DNA of 64,000 nucleotides from Armillaria gallica (taxonomy: Eukaryota; Basidiomycota; Agaricomycetes; Agaricales; Physalacriaceae): assembly GCA_037576215.1 (NCBI GenBank), contig JBANDB010000006.1, positions 1,054,001 through 1,118,000 on the forward strand, given 5' to 3'. A program made the translations under genes and the position numbers. The notes beneath the pieces were generated by a model. The model worked only from the letters and a program-made list of their open reading frames with translations, had not been told where the DNA came from and searched no databases. Positions 10,975-23,063 of the stretch are shown here, in pieces (positions within the stretch are counted from its first letter, which is position 1; each line of letters begins with the position of its first letter).

Positions 10975-12392
10975 GTCGGATGATGGGTGAAAAGGTACAA
11001 GACACGTGGATTCGGATCGACTGTGTTTGTTTGTGGGGTGCTGAGTCTACTCCACATAATAAGGCCAAGGCATCGGAAATTACTTCCGTACTCCTTTCCT
11101 TGGCTACTAGACTATTGGCCGCGCAAATGGGGATGGAGAAATTGTGCGAGAGGGTACATGTATGCAAACATCTTCTAGGGTGAAGCGAATAATTGCCGCG
11201 TGCCTAGTACACACCTGCCAGCATCGGGCCTAACGGCGACGAATATTTATTGTGGTAGCTGTTTTCTGCAGCGTGTTCCATTAGCTCCCGTCTCTAGATT
11301 TTTAGCCGTAGATTGGAAGACAACAGAGTTGCGAGCAATGGCGGTGGTGCTGCCCAGATGCCGAATAAAAGTGCCAAAACAAAGTTCGCTAGGGTCTATT
11401 GTTTTTTCTTCCATTCAATCGTTCGACATCGCGCGAGCTTCCATATACCTTGCAGCCTCGGAGATTTTTCTTGAGAATGCTCTTATGATAATGCTACCCC
11501 GCTTATCACGTCAGGTCGTAGTCAATTGCGTTGATTGAATATCTTAGCTGGTGGCCTCCCTATGAGCCTCTGTTACATGTTACATCTCGACCCGGTTACT
11601 GTCTGAAGACGAAGGCGCGCTGACTTCAAGTGTAAGACCACCACTGGTTCATGTATAGGCTTACTACTGAAGTTGCAACTATACGTACTAGAGGTTATTT
11701 CTTAGTCCTTATAATGTCATTCATAGCCCTCGTTTTAACTAGGACTTCCTTACAGGTATTTGACATTGGGAGATTCCTGAGACAGATCTGAAAACAGTGC
11801 TTCATTAGTGCGGCCAGTGTGAGAACCCAACGCACTCGTATCACCTGGCGCTTCACGTCAACCCTCAATTAGTTTGACAATAAAATTTTACGTAGTGAAA
11901 AGCACTGCGCATTTAACGATCTGCTATGCCTTGAATTCCTCCTGTCCGATATGCTGACCGTAATCGAGTGTTCCATGCTTTTCTCCATGCTCCTTCTTGT
12001 TTCCGTACTCAACAAGAAGCGGAAGCAAATGCCCGATGCTGTACTCGAACATCAATTGGACAGCATGTGTGTGTAAACTGACGGTAAGGATATCATGATG
12101 ATAATAGTGATAATGGTGCATTGAATTGAAAGCTCCTGCGAAAATATTCCAGGATATCCAACAGCACTGCGCAAACGATCCGTATCGTAATATATTCACT
12201 GTTAATGGTGCTTACGGGGGCAGAAAGCGTGATCTGATCTGATCGTGCCGGTAATGTGATGGTTGTTTGGATGACGGTTGCCGCTTATAGATCCAGCACA
12301 TCCATGATGAAGTGACTGTTCTGTTAGTACTGCTTTCGGTCTCTGCATCTTCTGACTCGACGCCATCGTCATTCTGCTCTTCTGCTGCCACG
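10975..12392. other. Divergent intergenic region between IST1 and the RasGEF gene
   Basis: About 1.4 kb upstream of both IST1 (minus) and the RasGEF (plus), so both promoters must lie here. Open stretches are short and lack recognisable domains or paired splice sites. I see no repeat or RNA gene. Confidence 0.45.
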
Positions 12393-14679
12393 ATGAGCAA
12401 GACCCTCTCCCATACCGCCAAAGTTCGCCAATCCCTTCACCTGTCCATAGATCCTTCGCCTTGCCACCACTTTCGCGCTCCATCATCGGATTCAAATACA
12501 TCATCCTCAGATTCTGCAATGAACAGCTCAGAGACCGCGGAGACCTCTCCGCCTTCTTCTGTATCCGAACAAGACTACATCACCGTGTTGTGCATGTATG
12601 ATTTCGAATCGGACAATTCAATCCACCTGTCCTTTCGCAAGAATGAAATGCTCGACATCATAACGCGGGAAGCGACTGGATGGTGGGCAGCAATGCGACG
12701 TGGGGGCGATGTCGTTGGCTGGATACCACAAGCCTTTGTACGCCCGCTTTCGGCAGAAATGGCCGAGAGACTGCGCAGTGTTCGGGAGGAACTTCGCGTC
12801 TTTGAATATGACGCCGAACAGCTCTATAATTCTGCACCTACTTCACAGATATCTTCGGACCTCGAGTCTCCCTTGCTTACTCGAGCTTCTGAGACAGAAA
12901 ACCATATCCCTGCTCGATCACCGTGGTCTTCGCAGGAGAACCAGCAAAGGCCACACCACCCGCCTTCTCCAAGGACACCAGTACCCTATCCTCCTGTGAT
13001 AACCGTACTCGTCAAGCGCACACCGAGGAACCCTGCTAACATGTCCGACATCGCGTCCAGGAACAAGGTCACCACCCTTGAGCCTCTCTCACCTCTCCGA
13101 AATCCCCCACGGCGCCATTATTCCCTTTTGGCTTCGGAACATGACTCGGACGCTGAATCTCCGTCTGCCTCTGACAGGCGACGTTTGGAAAAGATTAAAC
13201 AGCTTACGGGAAGCGAGGAAGCAGTCTCGTTCTTCAGCCAGGCCAATTCCCCATGGTATACCAAGTCACGGCACTCAGATCATCTAAGGCTTGACAGCGA
13301 TGGACAGGTCCGTTCCGGGACCACAGAGGCTCTTGTGGAGAAACTTACGTCGGAAACTTCCAAAGATGTTATCAGTAAGATTTCGCTTACATATCCATCG
13401 TCTAATTCTAACTACCTCTATAGAGGCCGCGCAGGAAACAGCGTTTCGAAACGCGTTTTTGATGACATTCCGGACGTTTATGACCGCCGATCAGCTGTTC
13501 ACCGCACTTGTGGGTATTTATGCTATGGAATGCCCTAGCAAGATAACGGATCCAGAATATGAAGAATGGAAAGAGAAATGCTCTATCCCTACACAACGCA
13601 TAGTGCTGACTATCTTTACTATGTGGCTGGAAGATCACCGGCTACTCGAGGAAGAGCCCCACATAGCCCAGCTCCTCACTGACTTCCTCAACAACGTAAC
13701 CTCTCCCCTTGCCGTGGCGGCTAGATTAATTGTCAAATCTATTGAACGGCTGGTGAGTATATCAAAATCGGACCCTTACGCGGTGCTCAGATCCTTCAGA
13801 CATTTGCCAGTCCCTGCGTGGAATCACCCGTAGTATCTCCTCGCCGGAGAAGAAAATCTCGCGATCACAAGGGCGACCTTCTCCGCCTTGACCCCACAGA
13901 TTTGGCCGAACAGTTATCGCTATTTGAGTATACGCTCTATAGCAAGGTCACTCCTCAAGATTGTTTGGTATATGCAAAGTCGCCTCAATTAGCCCCCAAT
14001 CTCAACGCCTTCTGCGCCACTCATGACAAATTGGCGTCCTGGGTAACCTTCAGTGTTCTGAACAATGAAGCCCTAGGAAAACGGGCAGATACTATTGATT
14101 TCTGGATCAAGGTTGCCGAGGTATGACCTCATCCGCTATCTTGCAGAAATCTTTCTGATCGTGGTCTAGAAATGCCGAAACATGAATAACTTTGCATCCA
14201 TGAGCGCGCTTATTACAGCGCTCAGTAGCGTCGTCATCACACGGTTGCATCTCACTTGGGCTCATGTGGGGCGAAAGGCGAATCTTGACGCCCTGTTGAA
14301 ATATAACGAACCTTCTGGAGGTTTCGCCGCATTCCGAAATCTTCAAAGTAACGCCGAGGGTCCCTGCGTACCTTTTGTCGGGATGTACCTTACCGACATC
14401 GCTCACACCAAGGATCAATTTGAGGACGTTGAGGACGATGGCCGAATTGTGTTTATCAAGCGGCAGCGGTGGTATGAGATAATAACGCAGATGCTGCGGC
14501 ACCAGTTGAAACCGTATAATATTGGAGAGAGTATGTCTATTCGTGGCTTTATTTCGATACATCTGCGGACAACTGGTACGAAGGACTCGAGTTTGGCATG
14601 GTCAAAAAGTCAAGAGGTACAGCATTCAGAGCTGGCACATGCAGATATTCGTAGGGGGTTGGAGGCGGCTGGATTTTAG
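12393..14679 (+). CDS. SH3 domain Ras guanine-nucleotide exchange factor, 716 residues
   Basis: A Cdc25-type activator of Ras. Exons 12393-13374, 13424-13752, 13791-14120, 14170-14679 sum to 717 codons with the stop. After a serine-rich start, an SH3 domain lies at about residues 60-120 (ITVLCMYDFESD, GWWAAMRRGGDVVGWIPQAF). A long disordered Ser/Pro linker follows. The RasGEF N-terminal domain starts near AAQETAFRNAFLMTFRTFMT, and the catalytic Cdc25 domain runs from DLLRLDPTDLAEQLSLFEYT through PCVPFVGMYLTDIAH to SQEVQHSELAHADIRRGLEA at the end. The architecture matches fungal Cdc25/Ste6, although those are often well over 1,000 residues; here the linker is short. Start is the first ATG; the frame is open a little further upstream. 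Likely membrane-recruited activator of Ras-cAMP signalling (inference). Confidence 0.93.
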
Positions 14680-14837
14680 TTTTCATCTCTGCTTTCTTAC
14701 TTGTTGTTTTGCTTTGAATCTATGCATGCGTATATAGCGGACAGGTATTCAATATTCAACTTTACGGGAATTTATAGCCCCTGACTACGGACCCGCGTCA
14801 TGATCATTCTTGCTTTCTGCCACGACTACTATAAGAC
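14680..14837 (+). promoter_or_regulatory. Short spacer: RasGEF 3' end and promoter of the paraoxonase-like gene
   Basis: Only 158 bases separate the RasGEF stop from the next start on the same strand, so terminator and promoter must be compressed here. A TATA-like ctataagac lies directly before the ATG and is too close to act as a normal TATA box. No other motif is convincing. Confidence 0.3.
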
Positions 14838-16331
14838 ATGGCGGGCCTTCTGGCTACGACGACTGTGATCTTTGCTCTCATTCTCGCTATATTTTATCAA
14901 GTTTATCTAAGTCCCATACTCACAACGTTTGGCGTCGGTCGAACTGTCGGGCCATACGAGCATAATGGTCGATGCAAAACCATCCCTGGGGCAGAAGGGT
15001 GTGAAAGTGAAGCATTATTGTTTTGTTTTCTCTATATTTATTAACAAGGCTCTCGTTTACAGAAATAGTGCTACACCATACGACTGGAAATGTGTACATG
15101 GCCTGCTCGACACTGAAACAGCGGTTCCATGCCAGTGCATTGCATCCATCGAAAGAAGCTACCATACCGAGCTCTGAAACAAGCTACTTTGCAACGCACA
15201 GCCCAGACGGACGTGTTACTCGTCTGTCCCTGGAAAACTTTGATATGTCTCGCACCGCTGTATTCCACGGCATGGATGTCGTACCGTCATCCACTAATCC
15301 TAAAGAGCTCTTTGCATTTCTCGTCCACCACCGTCTACCTCTGGGGGGTAAAGACCCTTCACAAGTAGGCTACGATTCTTCAATCGAAATATTCAGAACT
15401 TCTGTTGGGAGCACAACTTTGACACACCTACGAACCGTTGAACACCCCGTTATCTATTCCCCTAACGACGTTATTGGTTCTGCGGACGGCAAAAGCTTCT
15501 TCTTCACCAATGACCGAGGCGGGCGAAAAACTGGTCTTGTGAGTTCAGAAAACTCCGCCCGTTCACCGCATTCAAAAAAATTTAGGCACGAGATTTGTTC
15601 GAGTTCCTGAGGCCGTCTTCATCTGTTGGCTACTGTCACATCGAAGAAGGCTGCAAGACATCGATATCTGGAATGCTTAATAACAACGGTATTATTCAGG
15701 CTGAAAACGGAACCATTTACGTCTCTAGCACCCTCTCAAGTGGAATACGCGTGTTGGAGAAGCAGGAAGACAATACACTTGTTCTAACAGATGTGATTCC
15801 CTCTGGTGAAGACTTCTTATATATCAATTTAACCCACGGTTGCTAACATAAATCAGAAACGATCATCGATAATTTGTCCATGGATGAGACTGGAACTGTG
15901 TGGGCAGCTGGTCAGATTCCCAATGTGCACGTCTGACTTCGATCTTACGCGTGCGGATCCAGGTATCCCGAGAGCGCAGGATGCACTCAAAGCAATGATG
16001 AACCTGTTCACGACCCCATGTCCTGTCTCGGTTTACAAGTACTCTATAAACACCGGTCCGTCATCGTTCTTCGGCGAGAAGTATAAGGGAGAAAAGGTAC
16101 TGCAAAAACTTGAATGCGGTCCTGAAATTTAGTCCTTGTGCTTCATCTTTGATTTAGGTCCTGGAAGACGATGGAAGTCTTGCTTCTTTCATTAGTACGG
16201 CAGCCTACGACTCTCGACGCGGTCGACTGTTCCTTCATGGTAAAGTTCCTTGTATTAAAATTTCACTGATTCTATCTAACGCGATCGTCGCAGGCCTAGG
16301 TTCCCCTGGACTTACCGTATGCGAGATCTGA
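14838..16331 (+). CDS. Paraoxonase/arylesterase-like membrane protein, 389 residues
   Basis: A fungal member of the serum paraoxonase (PON) six-bladed propeller family; substrates in fungi are not established. Seven exons (14838-15006, 15063-15538, 15586-15805, 15857-15924, 15980-16096, 16158-16239, 16294-16331) sum to 390 codons with the stop. The first 24 residues (MAGLLATTTVIFALILAIFY) are a hydrophobic anchor or uncleaved signal. PON features seen: LHHTTGNVYMAC, IYSPNDVIGSADGKSFFFTN (the calcium-binding Asn-Asp segment), DNLSMDETGTVWAAG, and the end HGLGSPGLTVCEI. Two introns were placed from homology and frame: 15806-15856 and 15925-15979. Probable hydrolase facing the ER lumen or outside (inference). 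Confidence 0.9.
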
Positions 16332-16981
16332 AAAAGCCTTTGGGGGAACAAGAGCACTGTTAATCAGTCAGTCTGCCGTATTGTAAACCGCAGGGACAGG
16401 GCCCACGAAATAAATCATTCCTCCTGACTAACATCGCCACCCATGAGAACTTGCAGAAGGAAGAAGAACGAATCTTTTGAACACTCCGAACCGTTCCCAG
16501 GACGGTTCACCTTTCACATTTGGTCGTTTTCCAGAAACACAGATCTCCGGGCCAACGACGTCGAACAAAATGTGATAATTATAGACGTCTATTATTGGCC
16601 CTGACCTCAACCCGGTAATAAAGACTAAAATACTTGCTCTGAAGGACTTCGGACAAATTGCATCAGTCGTATTGTTACTATAGGCTCATGTAGTAGAGCG
16701 GTAGCGAGTCACCTCTATAAGAAGGTGGATCGACTTATCTCCATGGACATTGCTAGCGTCCTGGAGGAAGTGTCCCCACTGTGTTGCATCAAGCCGGTGG
16801 GGCGGCTGAAACGCAGGGCGGTCGACATCAATCTTCATTCAACTGTCTTGGGACCACCTATCCAAAAGCGTTACTAGCATTTTGAACGTCCTTCACGATT
16901 AAAAACAGGAAACACGAGAATTCATTCATAATAAATAATAACTAAGCTTTACTTATGTGTTCAACTACATATAATTAACGT
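16332..16981. other. Convergent intergenic region with a tRNA-like relic
   Basis: Holds the 3' ends of the paraoxonase-like gene (plus) and the S28 peptidase (minus). From about 16682 the sequence ggctcatgtagtagagcggt, followed by a CACCT/AGGTG hairpin and ggatcgactta, resembles tRNA A- and B-box spacing but lacks a matching acceptor stem. The rest is AT-rich near 16900-16980 with no gene. Confidence 0.35.
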
Positions 16982-19186
16982 TTATGTCGAGTTTGAAGGC
17001 TTCCAATCCCCAAGCCAAGAGCTCATGGATAACAGAGCTTGAGTCTGGACTCCGGCAACGGAGATGTCTGCCTCCGCATTCGCGACTTTCAGATCCGAGC
17101 AATGAAAGCCGTTGCCCACGAAGATGGGCTGCAAGAGTGTTCCCAGGATGCCTAAGCCGTCAGCGGACATAGTCGCATCCCTCCATGGGTCGCCTGGAGC
17201 ACATGAGAAACAACAGCATGGCTAAGGGGTAAGAACTTACGGTTGGCATTGGCAAAGAATAGCCGATCTGCTTGTACGCTCCAACCAGTGTACCGTGAGT
17301 TGGTGGTGGCAACCGAAGGTTCAGGTGGTTCCGAGAACGCGTCGGGGAACATGAGAACGCATTGACGCTAAAATGATCACAAGCATGAAAACCAGCGATA
17401 TCAAAGTGATCAACTGACCAACCTGAGTGTACAGCGTATCGGTATCGACTAGTTTGGAGACGATTGAGGGGTGGCCTTCTGGGGGACCGCCCTAAACACG
17501 GTGTCAGTCGACGAAAAGTAGAACAAAGCGCCCTTACCTGGTACCAGCCGACTTCATTGCATCTACAGAGAATCATTAGATAAAGATGCAATCATTTCAC
17601 AGTGGCGCCGGGAAAACCTACACAGTCCACATCCAGGAACGGTAAGAGTTGCCCACCTCGATATTGGTATAGTAATCCAATGTCGCATCATAGGTGCCCA
17701 AACATACTCTGTCAAGGGTGTCAGTACCAGAAGTACAAGATCATCAGTCACTCACAGAACGCTCTGATCGCCGCAAACTAATGAACGGAACACCAATAAA
17801 TCAATGTAACAACCCGGACTAGAGTTGAGCACTTACGAAACGCGAGGTACTCGCCCTTAAAATAAGCGCCCCAGGACGCCAGGGCGTGTTCAAGGCCCCA
17901 GCCCTCCGCAGGGGCGCTGATACCATCTTTGACTTCTAGTGCATCACAAAATTTGTAAAATTGGGCATTCGGCCCTGAAGTAGGCTGAAGAGACTGCCAA
18001 TCCCAGAGATTGTTTCGTACTAACTCCGAAATAAGTTTGTGAGCACGCGTATACCGGACAGAGACGTACGTGCACCCGCAGCATCATCAAGATGAGTAAG
18101 ATCGCTCATGCCAAAAGTCTCCTTGATGGAGTCAATGGCCGTGGTATTACTGCCAGTGAAAACTTCATCCACGTAGGCAATCACAGCTGCCACATCGGCG
18201 GAACAGTTGGCAGGCATGTATTGGCGGATTGGCTCGTAATATTGCCAGAAATCCCTGTAAGTCCATATAAATAAGTGCGAGGCGGTACGGAAATTTGAAT
18301 CCTACGTTATTGCTTCCACCACTGCAGATGATGCATAACCGGCATAAAACAATCCGGGGTTGCTGGTGGCGAACCATTAGCAAAAAATTTCTAACCCAGC
18401 CGGCTTACTCACTTTACCATAGTCCAGCTCACCAAGGCACCTGTTATGGATCAGATCTATTGCCTTCAATCAGAAACAGACAAAAGACACCGACCAGAGT
18501 AGCTTCCACCAGCTAAGATCCAAGGGGCTTTATCAGGACCCAGTTGATCTCCGTTTGTCATTGGCAATTTAACATTCTTAGCAAAATAGACGAAATCGTT
18601 AATGGCTTGTGGAATGGAGAGCACTTTAAGGCTCTCCGACGAGAGGTCTGGGTATGGGTTGCTTGCACCGTAAAAGCGGTGCTCCAGTATCACCACCGCA
18701 CCATGCTGCTGCTGCGCGATCTGACCAAATATTGAGATATTGGTAAGGAAAGGGTAGTAGGCTGACAGATGTGATAACCGTTAATTACAGAAGCATGCAA
18801 GAAATGAAAAAAGCGCACTCTCAGCGTTGTTTTCCCCGGGAGTAAGCAGGATGATCGGACCGCCTAAATGGTGCGGGTCAGCAGATCGGCGCGGAGAAAA
18901 ACACGCCACACAAACCGGATTCATAATACTCGGAGGTGTGCCAGTAACGTTGCTGAAAGGTCCCCAGAGACGCGTTATTATGGTCGATCAGCTGGTCGAA
19001 GTAGTACACGGTGTCGTAGGCAACGGTAGCCTTCGCCGTAGCGGTCGAAGCAAGGTAGGGTGCTTCGATGGTGGGAAATATAGGCATAGGCATCATATTC
19101 GCATGGGGACGGCCGTCCTTGAGTATAGCAGAAGCAAGCCCTAGTAGGCAAGACAGTGGAGCGAGGGCGTGCAGGATCCAACGCAT
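16982..19186 (-). CDS. Secreted serine peptidase, family S28 (prolyl carboxypeptidase type)
   Basis: Cleaves after proline in an acid environment, outside the cell or in the vacuole. The protein starts MRWILHALAPLSCLLGLASA, a signal peptide. S28 landmarks in order: FDQLIDHNNASLGTFQQRYW, GPIILLTPGE, LEHRFYGASNPYPDLS, the nucleophile box GGSYSG, NEVGWYQVGGPPEGHPS, and near the end RYTGWSVQADRLFFANANRD joined across an intron to DPWRDATMSADG, which carries the expected catalytic Asp. NGFHCSDL supplies the His. Catalytic Ser, Asp and His are all present. About ten short introns interrupt the gene; I checked several junctions but not all. A TATA-like tttaaatac lies about 55 bases upstream at 19243-19251. 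Confidence 0.9.
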
Positions 19187-20025
19187 TGTGAAGAATTGGG
19201 AACTAACTCTGGGGCGGAGATACTGGTCGCATTACTCGACCTTTAAATACTCGCTGAGCCTTGGCGGCGTCGTATGGTCAAGGGGCTGTAGAACCAAGCA
19301 AACCGGTCTGAGGAAGCTCAGGGTTCCTTTGGTCGAGTCAGAAACATCGTGATGGAACCTATAACTGATGTGGACGAGTTTCCGGGGCGGTGTGCTTCCA
19401 TCATCTCCGAGTCAAAGAGAATCGGCCATAATCGCGCGCTGCGCCGCCGCACACGTCTAGCAACTGAATGAGCTTCGAGCCGCGATTTTCGAAATCAGCG
19501 GAACAGAGGAGACGGGTCCAATTGAACCAGGCGTTCTTGATGTAGTAACCGTTCAACAACATCCTTGGAAACAATAATGCATCGGTTGCATCGGTCTTCG
19601 CGGCTTCGCGAACTGTGAGCGGTTATGGTCTTCACATGGTTTATATGGCTGCGTATGCAACTAAACCAGTACGGAACGCCAGATCACTTGAGCTGGCAGA
19701 GCAAGTACCAAGTCCCAGCTGGTCCAGAACGAAAATTTCAAGGATCAGATTCCTGAGAAAATTCGAAGTCGATACCGGGCTCGGACCGAAAAAAACAGCA
19801 TGGCGAATCAAAAGTCATTTTCTCCAGCGGCATGCAGATGGAGACGGGACAGTTAGGAGCCTGGCAGGCGTATGAATGATCCAGTAAAGGTTGAGATATT
19901 GGCTTGATTGACCATCAATTCGAATTTGGAAAACATTTTAAGCAGGACAGTTTGTTCCTGAGGGTAAAGGCAAATAAATAACGTCATCACTAGTCCGACT
20001 CTATCGTATATTGCGTTTGATTGCC
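19187..20025. other. Intergenic: S28 promoter side and ING gene 3' side
   Basis: About 840 bases. The part next to 19186 is the S28 promoter, with the AT-rich box near 19245. Short open stretches at 19615-19875 have no domain or splice structure. Nothing else recognised. Confidence 0.45.
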
Positions 20026-21513
20026 CTAAGTAGTACCTCGACCAGCGCCTGCACGATGTCCACCTCGCCGCTTACCTCCGCGGCCCGGACGCTTTACCGG
20101 CTTCTTGTTTGAGCAATTATCGCAATACCATTTGCCTTCGGGAGGCACTTCCAGGCCGATACAGGTCAAATGGAACTATGAAAACACCATCAATCTTTCG
20201 TTCGTCAAGGATAATAAATCATTTACCCATTCTCTTTCACAATTCGAGTCATCGCAGGCTATCATGTCGCCGTAGCTGTACCCGTCACAAACACAGTATC
20301 TGCGATTGTCGCCGTCCGCTTCGCCGTCCTGCTCGACGGTACCCTCGTCCTCCGCACCAGAACCAACATTCATTGGCATGCCGGCGTCAGAGTAAGTCGC
20401 TGGATTCCTTGCTACAGGCACTCCGGGGCCCTCCAACTGTCTGGGCATGGGCCATTCGCCTGGGCCCGCGGGCACACCTCCCGGGGCGCCATTCGGTATA
20501 TGGAGCTCAAAGGGATGAGGATTGCCGTTATGATACGGAAGGGGAAGCGATGGATGCGATGCTGAGGGCGGGACATGGAATGCTTCTCGACGCGAGCCGT
20601 GGTTGGGCAAACCGGGATCGTACGCGCCATTAGGGTAATGCTCGTTCTGGGGTGACCCACCACGGTGACTGTTTGCCGCAGTACGCGACCTCCTGTTGCC
20701 ACCGTGAGTATGACCGGTGCCGTTCGTTCGTCCATGTGTCGAGCCTCCACGCGAAGAAGCCTGGGGTGGTGGTGGCGGCAGATACGAAGTGACAGAAAGG
20801 ACTGAGTCAGCTGGAGAACCGGCACGTTCGTTTCTGTAGAAAGCAATGAAAACCATATGTTTGAGACAAGATTTTCCGGCGTACCTGCGTCCTCGACCGC
20901 CATTACGCGGCCTGCTTGGTCCGTCAACTGCTCGCTCTTTTCTCGGAGTCCCATCATCATCCCTCGGGGCTCGTTTTCGTTTGACAGGACTGGGGTCCGT
21001 CGCGCTCGTCAGCAGAGAACCATAGTTGCCTCGCCGTCTTCTTCCACCCTCCGTCATCGTGACCGGCATAAAGGTTTTGCTCGCCACATGTGGGTACGCG
21101 GTTTGTCGATTCAGAATGGAAGCATCGAAGCCAGGGATGTGCTCTGCCAGAGTACGGAGATGGCTCACATGGGACTTGAGATTATCCGCAGCTTGGCAAG
21201 CGACACGAATCTTATCCTCACCCCCCGGTTTGAGCGTTCTCGCCTCCTCTGCAATCTCAGACAAGAGCCAAAGGCGCTCTTCTTTACCCTTGCCGTCTTC
21301 TATCATCTGCGTAAGAGTGTGGATTTTGGCTGTTATAGACGCCATGGCAGTGGAAAGGACGGCATCGAGTTCCCGAAGGTCCGCAAAATTGCGTGAGAGG
21401 TCAAGTGGTAGAGAGTCGAGCGTGTGGTTGTACTCGGAGAGCAGAGAAAGAGAGTATGCCGTATCGATATGTGAATTCGAGGTCACCACTGCAGAGCGAG
21501 ATTGCTGAGGCAT
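20026..21513 (-). CDS. ING-family PHD finger protein, 461 residues
   Basis: ING proteins (Pho23, Yng1, Yng2 in yeast) bring histone acetyltransferase or deacetylase complexes to H3K4-methylated nucleosomes. Exons 20885-21513, 20227-20833 and 20026-20175 sum to 462 codons with the stop. The N-terminal ING helix pair is clear: SEYNHTLDSLPLDLSRNFAD, LRELDAVLSTAMASITAKIH. A long basic, Gly/Ser/Pro-rich linker follows. The C-terminal PHD finger has the full Cys/His set: RYCVCDGYSYGDMIACDD, CEREW, then FHLTCIGLEVPPEGKWYCDN and C. The last residues are basic and glycine-rich (VKRPGRGGKRRGGHRAGAGR). I chose the ATG at 21513 (MPQQSRSAV); in-frame methionines exist a little upstream. Which ING subtype it is cannot be told here. 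Confidence 0.92.
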
Positions 21514-23063
21514 CGTCAGGGATGTCGTGCACGACGTTGTGGCCAGCGCTAAAAAGGCCATTATATTTGTTGACCACAACAAAGGCCCGTCGGCAGTCCC
21601 GGTCCGGTATCCGATTCGTTTGCGAAAGCATGGCTGAGAACCAAGTATTATTTAAAAATACATTCAAAAAATATGCTACGATGAAGGTCGAATGAAAATG
21701 CTAGCAGCTACAAATATATGATGATCGTGGCGTATCGTTCGTTTTCCTGTCGCCCGCAACCTCGCGAACCTCCCTCAAGTGCTACTTCACAATGAAATCT
21801 CCAAGTGTGCCCATACCAAGGGCTTCTACAATCCATATGCCTCAATGGTATCACGGCATCTTCATTTCTCCGCCAATCACTTCCTGCAGCACACTAGCTT
21901 CTTCAACCCACTTTGGACCCCATGTATCCGGTTTTGTGACGCTCCTCTTGTCTGGCCTTTAGACCCTTTGCTAGAAAGGGAGGCGTACATGGCATGTGTG
22001 TCTCGTGGAGACTGGTAGAAGGACGAGAATGCGTTTGGAGACGTTGAGCCGGTGGGGAAGAAGGATGGCGACGAAGGCGACGAAGAGAAGGACATCATTG
22101 AATGTGGTGTGTTAAAACGTCAGAGTAAGAGCGCGGCGTGGCAAGAATAGTGCGATGCGTGTGAGAGATTGGGACCGTAAAGGAAGGATGGGAAGGATGG
22201 AATGGTCGTTCCAGTACGAGATAACGATGTGCTTGTGAACTTTAATGTAAAACGAAGAACTTGACGAGAGATGGCCCGCACAAGTGATGAGGAGGATGGT
22301 CAGATCCCTTCCAATCTACTGGTCGGTGCTGTTGAAGAAACTACAGCGCTGGCGCTCTGTTATATAGCCATGGAGAGATACACCATGAAATTCTGGACCT
22401 ATAGAGGAAAGACAAGCTAAAGTCCATATTAGGAAGTGTCCTTGTCTGCGAATGGCAAGTATAGCAAGTTTAATGTCATACAGCTCAGGGTGACTCCATG
22501 CTTGACTCGAGTGTTGCGTAACCAGGTCGTTGTATTCCGAGTTTGGAACAAGGCATACAGCTGTTCTTGTCGTCGAAAAGAGAAGCGTTGACCGAGAACT
22601 CAGGGTTGCGTTCAAAAGCGTCCGAATCCTTATCCGCCTCGATCACCGCTTGAGATAGAATAAGAGGGTTTTTCCGGGAATGTCCTCCATGACGAGGTAT
22701 TGGAGTGCAGACGAAGAAAAGAAGCGCCTTACAGCCGATAGTATTGCCTCGAAGTGACAGTTGCGACCAGAACGGAGGACAATGGCCAGGTGGGACCCCC
22801 AAAGCTGAAAACGTAGAACAAAGCAAAACCGCTTCCGTTTGACGGGCTAACAGCCTACTTTTCGATTTGACATCAGCGAGAGTCATAGCGGTGATTCCAG
22901 ATCGGGAATGTTATCAAATATTTTCGTAAAATTCACATCACGTGCTGCGCGGTTCAATATTCGCGGTACGGTGCACGCGTCTGACTCTTCCCACTGACTC
23001 GCAACCGCCTCCGACTTGTTCTCGTGCTCTGTCACGCAGTCTTCCGTTCCCAGCCCTGCATCA
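21514..23063. other. Intergenic between the ING gene and RNase H1, with weak coding signals
   Basis: About 1.5 kb holding the promoters of ING (minus) and RNase H1 (plus). A 73-residue minus-strand reading frame is listed separately at 21877-22098. Another minus-strand stretch from an ATG at 22886 reads MTLADVKSKS and then LGVPPGHCPPFWSQLSLRGN, but shows no domain and no clear exon chain, so I do not call it. Confidence 0.35.
21877..22098 (-). CDS. Possible small Ser/Pro-rich protein, 73 residues
   Basis: Starts at an ATG with MMSFSSSPSSPSFFPTGSTS and continues PNAFSSFYQSPRDTHAMYAS, which reads like natural low-complexity protein. After about residue 50 another frame (DTWGPKWVEEASVLQEVIGG) looks equally coding, so there may be an intron or a missing base near 21930. 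No homology recognised. Could be chance. Confidence 0.3.
   Translation of the reverse strand: MMSFSSSPSSPSFFPTGSTSPNAFSSFYQSPRDTHAMYASLSSKGSKGQTRGASQNRIHGVQSGLKKLVCCRK

Noticed and set aside
22316..22886. Minus-strand reading frames with ATG at 22886
   Set aside because: Composition is plausible for a few dozen residues, but no exon chain with consistent phases and no known family could be built.
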